The notes beneath the pieces are model-generated. The model had not been told where the DNA came from, made no database searches, and worked only from the letters and a program-made list of their open reading frames with translations. A stretch of DNA of 24,832 nucleotides from JAVKSM01 sp039583705 (GTDB lineage Bacteria; Actinomycetota; Actinomycetes; Mycobacteriales; Pseudonocardiaceae), in assembly GCA_039583705.1 (NCBI GenBank), contig JAVKSM010000038.1:1-24832 (forward strand), written 5' to 3'. Shown here one piece after another: positions 1-6,521 of the stretch (its first letter is position 1; each line of letters begins with the position of its first letter). The translations under genes and the position numbers were made by a program.

Positions 1-87
1 CCGAGGCCAGATCCACGTCCGACCGCCGCCCGGTTCAAGCTCGTCGCCGCCAACGGGGCCATGCCGGCGAGCGCCTTATCGGGCTGA
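1..87 (+). CDS. Possible 3' end of a plus-strand gene (partial)
   Basis: An open frame enters from the left edge and ends in TGA at 85-87; the readable tail ends in RFKLVAANGAMPASALSG. The RF(K/R)LVAANG string resembles the core of DUF1508/YegP-type small domains, but only about 28 residues are visible and the similarity is from memory. The stop sits in the loop of a perfect 10-bp inverted repeat (66-75/88-97), as would fit a gene end. It could equally be chance open frame in GC-rich DNA. Confidence 0.25.
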   Translation, partial: PRPDPRPTAARFKLVAANGAMPASALSG

Positions 88-139
88 GGCGCTCGCCACC
101 CCACGGTCAGCGGCCGAAGAGGGCTCCCGGCCGCTGACC
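66..139. terminator. Two adjacent perfect hairpins, probable terminators
   Basis: The first hairpin has 10-bp arms GGCGAGCGCC (66-75) and GGCGCTCGCC (88-97). The second has 12-bp arms GGTCAGCGGCCG (105-116) and CGGCCGCTGACC (128-139). Both are perfect. Neither has a T-run, which is usual for actinobacterial terminators. They follow the possible plus-strand gene end at 87 and could also stop read-through of the minus-strand grd operon. Confidence 0.6.
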
Positions 140-157
140 TGTGCTCGCGTGGCGCTC

Positions 158-229
158 CTCACCCTCGGTGAGACCACGGGAGGGCCGACAACCCCGCCCC
201 GGGGGCTTGTAATCCGCTCCGACAAGCCC
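158..229. repeat. Two further inverted repeats upstream of the small membrane gene
   Basis: CTCACC (158-163) pairs with GGTGAG (167-172) across a 3-nt loop. GGGCTTGT (203-210) pairs with ACAAGCCC (222-229) across an 11-nt loop. The second lies 56 bp before the ATG at 286 and is spaced like an operator or 5'-UTR hairpin. No regulator can be named for it. Confidence 0.4.
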
Positions 230-285
230 AATAATCACGGAGTGATGAGACAGCCCACTGGCACGATAACCAGGAAGGGGGAGGC

Positions 286-438
286 ATGCCTACCTGGCTT
301 AAAGCGCTTATCATAATCGTCGTGATCCTGCTGTTTATCGTGCCCAATCCTACGGGTGCAGGAGCGTATATCGGCGGCGCCTTCAATGCCGTTGCTACGT
401 TCTTCAAGAGCATCGCCGGCCAGATTTCGTTGAGGTGA
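286..438 (+). CDS. 50-aa single-span membrane peptide
   Basis: ATG at 286 follows a strong ribosome binding site (AGGGGGAGG, ending 1 nt before the ATG, with further purines upstream) and the frame closes with TGA at 436-438. The peptide begins MPTWLKALIIIVVILLFIVP, so residues 6-19 form one hydrophobic span. The rest (GAGAYIGGAFNAVATFFKSI) is a moderately amphipathic, glycine/alanine-rich tail. Composition is visibly lower in GC than the flanking genes, which is common for tiny actinobacterial membrane proteins. It converges on grdA: only 7 bp separate its stop from the grdA stop, so transcripts of the two may overlap. I do not recognise a function. The good ribosome site and hydrophobic pattern support it as a real gene. 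Confidence 0.6.
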   Translation: MPTWLKALIIIVVILLFIVPNPTGAGAYIGGAFNAVATFFKSIAGQISLR

Positions 439-445
439 ACGTCGT

Positions 446-907
446 CTAGGACGGTGCCTGCTCGCGGAACTCGCGCACCGCCTCGCCGATGGCATCGGTG
501 TCCAGCACGTCGGCCATCAGCCCGACTTGTTCCTCCCAGACCTCGGCTGGCACAGCGGCGCGCAGCTCCTCCTCGAGGACATGGTAGACGGGGAGACCCA
601 ACTGGGCCCCGGCCAGCGGTCCTGCCCAACTCGGATCGCCGAGCACCACGGTCTCGGCGGCGATCCCGGAGCTCTCGGCGTCTGGCGAGCCGAGCAGCAC
701 CAGCAGCGCGTCACTGCCGTGCGTCTCGGCCAGGCGCTTGATCGTCTCCTGGGTGGACAGGTCCATGGCGCCGGCAGCCGTTCAAACAAAGCATTCGGTG
801 GCGACGAAGGCCACGACACCACCCGCTGCCTCGACGCAGGCGGCGATCGCCGGCCCCGCGACTCCGTCGCGTTCCCCGATGACGATGACGTGCTTGCCGT
901 CGAACAT
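446..907 (-). CDS. grdA: Glycine/sarcosine/betaine reductase selenoprotein A (GrdA), Sec42
   Basis: Shared component A of the reductase, 153 aa including selenocysteine (clostridial GrdA is close to 158). In the known pathway its reduced Cys-Sec pair takes the carboxymethyl group from component B as Se-carboxymethyl-selenocysteine and passes it to component C, and thioredoxin re-reduces it. Seen here: MFDGKHVIVIGERDGVAGPA near the start, then TECFV, an in-frame TGA (782-784, codon 42), then TAAGAMDL. This is the family's CxxU motif in its normal place. The frame continues with GDPSWAGPLAGAQLGLPVYH and stops at TAG (446-448). Without Sec insertion it would read as a 41-residue stub plus an orphan tail starting at an internal ATG. 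The ATG at 907 overlaps the trxA stop (TGATG, 909-905) after a GAGGAGGAG site, so translation is probably coupled. Identity is very secure; the Sec decoding is inferred from homology. Confidence 0.93.
782..784 (-). other. Selenocysteine TGA codon of grdA
   Basis: TCA on the plus strand reads TGA on the minus strand, in frame, as residue 42 of GrdA. The context Cys39-Phe-Val-Sec42 matches the family CxxU redox motif, and homologous sequence runs uninterrupted on both sides. A possible SECIS lies in the next 40 nt, but it is weaker than the one in grdB: TGGA/TCCA around loop CCTG, or CCTG/CAGG around TCCACC. Confidence 0.88.
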
Positions 908-1260
908 CACTCCTCCTCTGTTCGCAGTCGCTGCAGTTCGGTGCTCAGCCATGAGTCGAGTTGATCGGTACCGAGGCTCGGATGGGAGACGCGGGCCACC
1001 TCGTGGCCGTCGCGGAACAGGAGGAAGGTGGGCAGGCCGCTCACCTGGTGGGCCAGGCACAGCCGCCGCGCCTTGCTCGCGTCCAGCTTGACCACGGACA
1101 GCTCGGGATGGGTAGTGGCGATCTCCTCGACGTGGGGCGCCAGGACGACGCACGGTCGACAACTCTCCGCCCACACGTCGACGAGCACGAGGCCCGAGCT
1201 GACGAGCTCGTCGAAGTTCTCTCGCGTCGCTTCCACCACGGCGTCCGGCGTCGCGCCCAT
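907..1260 (-). CDS. trxA: Thioredoxin of the grd operon
   Basis: 117-aa thioredoxin-fold protein. The active site is WAESCRPC (CxxC, Cys-Arg-Pro-Cys, against the usual WCGPC). The cis-Pro loop (SGLPTFLLFRDG) and the late beta strands are also recognisable. In clostridial grd clusters a dedicated thioredoxin donates electrons to GrdA, and here the gene sits between grdC and grdA, which supports the same job. ATG at 1260 is preferred (GGAGG with a 7-nt spacer). A GTG one codon upstream at 1263 is possible. The grdC stop is 3 nt before that GTG, and the trxA stop overlaps the grdA start. No thioredoxin reductase gene is in the operon, so electrons must come from an enzyme encoded elsewhere. Confidence 0.9.
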   Translation of the reverse strand: MGATPDAVVEATRENFDELVSSGLVLVDVWAESCRPCVVLAPHVEEIATTHPELSVVKLDASKARRLCLAHQVSGLPTFLLFRDGHEVARVSHPSLGTDQLDSWLSTELQRLRTEEE

Positions 1261-1263
1261 CAC

Positions 1264-2736
1264 TCAACCTCCGTTACGTTCCAGCAGCACGCTCATGCCA
1301 TCGGAGCGTTGGCTCATCCGCCCGAGGAACAGGCTTCCCTTGGCCAGCAGCAGCACCTTGTCGGCGCCTCCGGTCCGCAATCGGGTCACGGCGTGCGGCA
1401 GGTAACACAATGCCGAGGCCAGGTGCCCCTGGGTTGGAGCGTAACCGGGCATGCCGCGCTCGGTGACGAAGGCCGCGCTCTCACCGCGGCCGATCTCGCC
1501 GCGGCGCACGGCCAGCGCCGCGATCGTCCGGTAGTTGCGCGCCGCGACGTCCCCGGATCCCTGGGGCTCGGTGACCTCAGGGTCGTGCAGCTCGGTGGCG
1601 TAGTCGTCCACGTCCACCATGCGAGCGCCGACCGCCTCCAGCGGGCACACGGTCAGGTCGTGCAGGATCTGTGCGCCCGAGCCACCCGAGGACACCCGAT
1701 GGCGCCCGACGGCGTCGAGCCTGATCCGGGGTGAGACCCCGTCGTCCGCGGTCACCAGTAGCGCGGCCCCGCCGATCACGTCCTCCAGCACCGGCAGGCC
1801 GTGACGCAGGTGCCCCTCGAACTTCATCCCCAGCTTGGGTAGCGACCCGCCGGCGACCACCGCGACCTGCCGGAACACGCCCGCGACCACCAGGCTGGCG
1901 GCGATCACCAACGCTGGGATCGGCGCCGCGCAGAAGTCCTTGACGTCCGCCCCGGAGGAGCCGCCGAGCCCCGCCACCCCGGCGATGGACTTGCCCATGT
2001 TGCCCCCGCCGCGCTGGTAGCGGTCGCCGACGGCTTCCTCGGAGCAGGAGATCGTGTACTCGACGGCGCCGGGGTCGAGGCCGTGGTCGTGCAGCAGGTG
2101 CAGCAGCGCCAGCGTGCCGGTGGCCTTGCAGGCCAGGTTCTCCAGCAACACCAGGGCGGCCAGTGCCTCGTCCTCGGCGTGCCCCGCACGCAACGCCCCT
2201 GCCAGGCGGTCTCCGCCGAGGTACAGCGGGGCGGCGTCGGAGGAGACCGCGGCGGCGGCATCCCCGGTCGAGGCCGAGACCCGGCCCAGGTCCAGGTGCG
2301 GACCCAGCGGGTGGTCGGCCAGCCGGCGGGCTGCGCGCTCGGCGACCTCGGGTTGCAGGACCACCAGGTTGAACTCGTCGACGGCGGCCAGCAGACCGAG
2401 GAACTCCTCCTCCGGCATCAGCTCCCCGAACGGCGCGAAGCGCGCTCGGCCGTCCCGAGCGGGGCCGGCCGGTGCCGGGCCGTCCGATGTGGCGCCCGGC
2501 CGGGACGGGCGGACCCACGGCCGCGGCGGGAGCTCGCGGGGATGGCAGACGCCCAGGAACGCCTGGTGCGGGGGGTAGGCGAGCGCGTCAGGGAAGCCGC
2601 GGAGGCTGGCCAGGAACCGGGTCGCCAGCTCGGGGTCGCCCGCCAGCACCCTCGTCGGTTTGGAGCCGTGCCGAGCCAGGCCCGGGGTGTGGGCGAGCAC
2701 GAGACTGGCCGCGCGCACCACCGCGAACTCAGGCAT
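1264..2736 (-). CDS. grdC: Glycine/sarcosine/betaine reductase component C, beta subunit (GrdC)
   Basis: 490-aa thiolase/KAS III-like protein. In the known system GrdC with GrdD turns the Se-carboxymethyl group of GrdA into a Cys-bound acetyl thioester and then acetyl phosphate. Recognisable family blocks are LAHTPGL (15-21), FPDALAYPPHQAFLG (48-62), GELMPEEEFLGLL (104-116), SCSEEAVGDRYQRGGGNMGK (230-249), KDFCAAPIPAL (266-276, probable acyl-carrying Cys269), GLPVLEDVIGG and GMPGYAPTQGH (428-438), and the C-terminal KGSLFLGRMS. Residues about 75-98 are a Pro/Ala/Gly-rich insert not remembered from clostridial proteins. The ATG at 2736 overlaps the 3' end of grdB by 8 nt (ATGCCTGA). An upstream in-frame ATG at 2754 would overlap grdB further and is less likely. 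No grdD partner is present. Confidence 0.93.
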   Translation of the reverse strand: MPEFAVVRAASLVLAHTPGLARHGSKPTRVLAGDPELATRFLASLRGFPDALAYPPHQAFLGVCHPRELPPRPWVRPSRPGATSDGPAPAGPARDGRARFAPFGELMPEEEFLGLLAAVDEFNLVVLQPEVAERAARRLADHPLGPHLDLGRVSASTGDAAAAVSSDAAPLYLGGDRLAGALRAGHAEDEALAALVLLENLACKATGTLALLHLLHDHGLDPGAVEYTISCSEEAVGDRYQRGGGNMGKSIAGVAGLGGSSGADVKDFCAAPIPALVIAASLVVAGVFRQVAVVAGGSLPKLGMKFEGHLRHGLPVLEDVIGGAALLVTADDGVSPRIRLDAVGRHRVSSGGSGAQILHDLTVCPLEAVGARMVDVDDYATELHDPEVTEPQGSGDVAARNYRTIAALAVRRGEIGRGESAAFVTERGMPGYAPTQGHLASALCYLPHAVTRLRTGGADKVLLLAKGSLFLGRMSQRSDGMSVLLERNGG

Positions 2737-4039
2737 CGACCGGCTCCGAAGCATCCATCTGGAAGATCGTCGGTCGCTCGACCGGCGTGGCCAGGGCCAC
2801 GAGCGTGCGCTCCACCAACCGCCGCCGCCAGGCGCGCTCGGCCTCGGGGGGCAGGTCCGGATTACCTGTGGGGTAAGGGATGCCGCCGCCAGGGACGACG
2901 CGTGGCGCGCCGACCTGTTCGGCGATCGTCACCAGGTTCGTGACCAGCGCGGTCGGAATGCCGGCCCGCTCCAGCTCCTTCACCAGCGTTGCCCCGCAAC
3001 GCGTGCCTGTCCCTCAAGTCGCGGTGAGGATGGCCGCCTGGATTCCCGCCTTGCGCAGCTCCGCGGCCCACTCCACGCCGAACCGCCGCGCGGTGCTCAC
3101 CGGCGTGCCGTTGCCGACCGTGACCAGGAACTCCCCGTGCAGGCGGCCGATCGTGCCGTCCTGTTCGAGCGCGCGAGCGGCGTCGAGGGGAAGCAGCCGG
3201 TTCGGGTCGTCGTTGGCGGCGACGGTGGCGAAGCCGCCGTCCACCGACTCCCACTCGCCGGTGGCGAGCGCGTCGACACCCTCGACCCGGTAGCGCAGCC
3301 AACGGGTCGCGCGGGCGGACTCGAGCCGGTCGGGGTTGCCGGCTGGCACGACCGCGCCCTCGGTCAGCAGGGCGACGGATGCGCTGGCCGCCTTGGCCAC
3401 CGGCGCTGCCGGAACGACCGCGTCGAAGCCACCGACCGGAATCTCGGTGGCTTCCGCGTCGCCGCCGAGCCGGCGCAGCACGAGGTCGACCGCCCGCCGG
3501 GCGCCACGGTGCTCGACCAGCCTGGCGGTGCGCGCCACCCGCGCGACCCTGCCGTCCGCCACCGTCACGCCTTCACCGGCCGCGACCTTGCCGACCGCCC
3601 TGGCCAGGGTCTGCAGCGACGGTCGCATGTGCCTGGAGCTCGCGCCGGCCGCGACGACCGGCGCGGTGCCCGCCTCCGCGATCCCGGGGTTGTCAGGATG
3701 CATCGACGCGAGCGCGGGCAGGCCGGCCGAGGCTGCAGCGGCAGCCAGTCGGGCGCACACCAGGCCGTAGCGGCCGCTGCCGAACGCCGGTCCCGCGACC
3801 AGCAGCTCGCCGCCGGCCTCGCGGACCATCCCCAGCAGCTCCTCGGCAATGCCCGGGGTGGACGCGGCGTGGTCGTCACCACAGGTGAGGGTGGCCACGA
3901 CCTCGTGCGCCTCCCCGAGCAGTTGCTGCAGCAGGCGGCCGGGACCCACCGGGCCGCCGAGTACCCGCGGGCCGAGGTACGCCTCCTCCTCGCCGCCCAG
4001 CCCGGCATAGAACTGGTTGAGATAGTGCACGATGCGCAT
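2729..4039 (-). CDS. grdB: Glycine/sarcosine/betaine reductase component B selenoprotein (GrdB/GrdF/GrdH family), Sec342
   Basis: 436 aa including one selenocysteine, equal to the family length. Component B binds the amine substrate and uses its Sec to cleave the C-N bond, handing the carbon unit to GrdA. Seen here: start MRIVHYLNQFYAGLGGEE, then GPVGPGRLLQQLLGEAHEVV, ATLTCGDDH, LVAGPAFGSGRYGL and HPDNPGI, all typical. The Sec region is LTAT-U-GTGTRCGATLVKEL, then GVPRVVPGGG-like sequence and IPYPTGNPDLPPEAE. The TGA at 3014-3016 is codon 342. The clostridial motif is U-G-T-C-T-R-C; here position 345 is Gly, so the motif reads UxxGxxC. The ATG at 4039 overlaps the grdE stop (TGATG). True stop TGA is at 2729-2731. 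Whether it works on glycine, sarcosine, betaine or something else cannot be told from sequence alone. Confidence 0.92.
2986..3002 (-). promoter_or_regulatory. Candidate bacterial SECIS hairpin of grdB
   Basis: Directly downstream of the Sec TGA, the mRNA forms GCGUUGC-GGG-GCAACGC: a perfect 7-bp stem with a GGG loop. The apical loop begins 18 nt after the UGA. This fits the published bacterial SECIS model (loop 16-37 nt from UGA, G in the first loop positions, 4-16 bp stem). The hairpin is fully inside coding sequence, overlapping the codons for R347-C348-G-A-T. Confidence 0.7.
3014..3016 (-). other. Selenocysteine TGA codon of grdB
   Basis: In-frame TGA (TCA on plus strand) at residue 342, flanked by continuous family homology: LTAT before, GTGTRCGATLVKELERAGIP after. 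This is the exact position of selenocysteine in GrdB, GrdF and GrdH. A normal termination here would remove the conserved C-terminal 94 residues. Confidence 0.9.
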
Positions 4040-5400
4040 CAGGCAGTGACCTCCACACCCCGGTCCCCCGAACCCGGGCCTTCCGACGACAGTTCCGACC
4101 GGCAGGTCAAACGCCCCGCGCCCAGCGGGCTCAGGGCACCGAGGACCGCGGCGACGGGGACGTCGAGCGCAGCGGTCGCCTCGGCGTCGGCGATGCCCAG
4201 GCGGGTGCCTCCCAGCGCCGCCTCGACCGCCGGCAGCCGCACCCGCTGGTCGTAGTTGCCGGTGCTGACCAGCGCCCCCCGCCACGGCGCGGCGACCAGG
4301 GGTGGCCCGGTGCCATCGGCACCGGACATCTCGGCGTACAGCGCCACAGCGGGCAGGCCGGAGGCCTCCAGCGCGTCGACCTTGAGCGCCAGGTCGTTGT
4401 CGGCGTTGCCGCCGCCCTCCTTGGTGACGATCACCGCGTCGAAGCCGGCCGCCCGGCACAGCCAGGCCGCGTGGGCCGAGACCAGCTCCTTGGCGGCCTG
4501 GTCCACCGGCTCCGGGGACAGCACCAGCCCCGCGAAGTGCAGGTCCTGGCCATCGCGGGCGCGCAGCTCGGCGAGCACCGGGTGGTTCTGGTGCAGATAG
4601 GTCGGGTTGCGCAGCGCCGGATGACCGTACTGGCCGCTGACCACGGCCCCGTCCTCCAGCGCGGCGGGGTCGAACAGTGTCGGCAGGCAGCCCGCCATGC
4701 TGCGTCCATAGACGAACACGTCCTTGAACGCCCCCTGGGTCTGCAGGTTGGTGATCACTCCCACCCGGGGCAGCCCGACATCCGGCGCATCCTGGTGGTC
4801 GGACGCACCCCGGCGGGCCAGACCACCCCGGTGGTCCGGCGCAGCCGGGCGGTGCGGTTCGGCCAGCTCCTCCACCCCGTCCGCCGGTGCGTCCAGGGCC
4901 GCGTCGGCAAGGTGCACGGCCAGGCGCAGCAGCCCGCGGCGCAGCGCGGTGTCCACCTCCAGCCAGGAGGCGCCGTCGGCCCGCTCGAACTCGATCACGA
5001 CGTTGTGCGTGCGACCGAACGGCGACAGCTCGGCGGCCGGGCCGGCCATGTCGACCAGCCCTTCCTGGTTGCGCGGCAGGTGTCCCGCGGCGAGCACGGC
5101 GAGCCCCCGCAGCACGTGCGTGTCGGCTCCGTATGGCCGGTTCACCGGCGCCAGCAAACCGGGGAAGACCCCGCCGCCACCCGCCCCTTTCGTGCGCGGC
5201 TCGACGACGTCGAGCGGCGCCACGATCCGGACGCGTTGTCCCGGCGCGGCGACGTGCGGGCGCACCACCCCCAGCGCGGGATCAGCGAACAGGTGGTGGA
5301 CCTGGCGCCGACCCACCACGAGGTGGTGCTGCTCGTAGGCGGTGACGTCACCGAGGTCGACAGCGTGGACCTCGTGCACGATCCGCCGCAGTACCGGCAT
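4039..5400 (-). CDS. grdE: Glycine/sarcosine/betaine reductase component B proprotein subunit (GrdE/GrdG/GrdI family)
   Basis: 453 aa. It pairs with GrdB to form substrate-specific component B. Family blocks: PGQRVRIVAPLDVVEPR (53-69), GGGVFPG (75-81), GADTHVLRGLAVL (91-103), NQEGLVDMAGPAAELSPFGR (111-130), LPRVGVITNLQTQGAFKDVF (210-229), DGAVVSGQYGHPALRNPTYL (250-269) followed by HQNHP, and KEGGGNADND (327-336). In clostridial GrdE a Cys in the VSGNC block is autocleaved to a pyruvoyl group that holds glycine. Here that block reads VSGQY with no Cys; the only cysteines are 238, 315 and 433. Residues about 174-206 are a variable linker. ATG 5400 has GGGAGG six nt upstream; an ATG at 5472 is less likely. 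It is the first gene of the operon; its TGA overlaps the grdB ATG. A TAGGAT -10-like hexamer at 5462-5467 is a weak promoter candidate. Confidence 0.9.
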   Translation of the reverse strand: MPVLRRIVHEVHAVDLGDVTAYEQHHLVVGRRQVHHLFADPALGVVRPHVAAPGQRVRIVAPLDVVEPRTKGAGGGGVFPGLLAPVNRPYGADTHVLRGLAVLAAGHLPRNQEGLVDMAGPAAELSPFGRTHNVVIEFERADGASWLEVDTALRRGLLRLAVHLADAALDAPADGVEELAEPHRPAAPDHRGGLARRGASDHQDAPDVGLPRVGVITNLQTQGAFKDVFVYGRSMAGCLPTLFDPAALEDGAVVSGQYGHPALRNPTYLHQNHPVLAELRARDGQDLHFAGLVLSPEPVDQAAKELVSAHAAWLCRAAGFDAVIVTKEGGGNADNDLALKVDALEASGLPAVALYAEMSGADGTGPPLVAAPWRGALVSTGNYDQRVRLPAVEAALGGTRLGIADAEATAALDVPVAAVLGALSPLGAGRLTCRSELSSEGPGSGDRGVEVTA

Positions 5401-5459
5401 GGCCGGCCTCCCTCGCCGTGGGCGACTGGGCACCCGTATAGCGGCCCCACCCTCCGAGG

Positions 5460-5753
5460 TCATCCTAGCCACTCGCCCCGTCGAGTACGACCCGGCTTCA
5501 GCCCTCGCCGCTGCCGCTGCCGCCGCTCGTGAGCGCCTGCCCGGAGCCGCTCCGGCCGGCCCTGGTAGTCTTCATCGGTTTCCTGGATGTCGACCGGCGG
5601 CGACCAGGAGTTGACGCTGATTCTGGCCACGTCGGGGAACGCACTGGTCAACATTCGGCTCATCTGGTCGAACAGCTCATCGAACCCGGGAAACCCGGCA
5701 AACGGGTCCCAGTACCGGACGGGATAGCGGCGCCGTCGGATCGGCGATGTCAT
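5460..5753 (-). pseudogene. Truncated Hsp20-family small heat-shock protein
   Basis: ATG at 5753 follows an AGGAGAG site. The first 60 or so residues look like an actinobacterial Hsp20 N-terminus: YWDPFAGFPGFDELFDQMSR, then SWSPPVDIQETDEDYQ, the last being the start of the alpha-crystallin domain (usually W.PPVDI.ET.DaYvv). From about 5565 on, the similarity stops and 36 residues of Arg/Gly-rich sequence (GRPERLRAGAHERRQRQRRG) run to TGA at 5460. The alpha-crystallin core and the C-terminal IxI anchor are missing, so the product could not form a normal sHsp oligomer. It lies 59 bp upstream of grdE on the same strand, so a promoter of the old hsp20 gene could now feed the grd operon. A deletion or rearrangement with loss of the 3' two thirds is the simplest reading. 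Confidence 0.55.
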
Positions 5754-6166
5754 CGTGACTCTCCTCTCGCGCCGAGCATCACCCGGAAGGGTTCCCGGCT
5801 GGGCCGGAGTCGACACGGCCCGCCCGCTGCCGGGACGGCTTCTCGATCTGCACCCCGTCGGGCCGGCGGCGCCGGACGCTTCCCGGTCCGGGACACCACT
5901 CACTGGTCCCGACGGCGGGTTTGAGGAGCAGGTGGCCTGGCTAGTCCCGGGCGTGCACCGCAGGGGATCCGCACCGCGCAGGCGAAGGCCCGCCCGAAGC
6001 AGGCGCGGGCGCGGGACGGCCGTGGCGCCACGAAACTCCGGCAGCCGCCAGACGCCACCACCCAGAAGTGTGCCGTGCGGCACATGAACCCCGGCCGGCG
6101 CTCCTGACGAACAGAAAAGAGCACGACATCAATGAGGACCAATGAGAAGCGTGAGGAGCCTACACC
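5754..6166. other. Intergenic stretch without a credible gene
   Basis: 413 bp between the divergent Hsp20 remnant and the small membrane gene. The open frames on both strands are Arg/Pro/Ala-rich with no recognisable motif or ribosome site. About 6101-6165 is notably AT-richer (GACGAACAGAAAAGAGCACG and following) and is the best place for divergent promoters, though no clear -35/-10 pair stands out. Confidence 0.4.
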
Positions 6167-6376
6167 ATGCTGCCGGTCTGGATATGCTCTACCATCGGGA
6201 TGTTCCTTTTCGTCTTGGCGTGGTGGGGCCTGCGACTTCCGATTCACGGCTGGGGGAGCGCGAACGGCGGAGGTGGCCAGCGTATACGGCCCGTCGTGAT
6301 TCCCCACGCGCCGCCGCCGTCGCCGGTTGCCGTCCTGGACGGACTGACGCGCGATCAACTGGAGCTGGTCGCGTGA
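6167..6376 (+). CDS. 69-aa single-span membrane protein
   Basis: ATG at 6167 with GAGGAG eight nt upstream; stop TGA at 6374-6376. Residues 1-23 (MLPVWICSTIGMFLFVLAWW) are a transmembrane helix or uncleaved signal anchor. Then comes a Gly/Asn-rich loop (HGWGSANGGGG), a proline-rich patch (HAPPPSPVAV) and a short charged end (DGLTRDQLELVA). Function unknown. It reads divergently from the Hsp20 remnant and is followed by the damaged permease. The ribosome site and hydrophobic start support expression; no homologue is recognised. Confidence 0.5.
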   Translation: MLPVWICSTIGMFLFVLAWWGLRLPIHGWGSANGGGGQRIRPVVIPHAPPPSPVAVLDGLTRDQLELVA

Positions 6377-6521
6377 GGCGGTCGGGGGCGCGCCCTCGCT
6401 CGACCGCCTGAGAGGGTGGCTTCGCTGATCGTCATGGGGACGACATGGGCGCGTCGCACGCGCTTCCTACGGTCCCGGCGGATCGACGCGTGCGCGTCAG
6501 ATCGAACGCCGGGAGGTTCCC

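Noticed and set aside
446..766. Separate 106-aa gene starting at the internal ATG
   Set aside because: It is the part of GrdA after selenocysteine; the ATG is Met48 and has no ribosome site of its own role.
782..1267. Separate 161-aa minus-strand protein ending at 782
   Set aside because: Its last 41 residues are the GrdA N-terminus before the Sec codon; the rest overlaps trxA in another frame.
5941..6358. Minus-strand open frames upstream of the Hsp20 remnant
   Set aside because: Arg/Pro/Ala-rich translations, no ribosome site and no recognisable motif.
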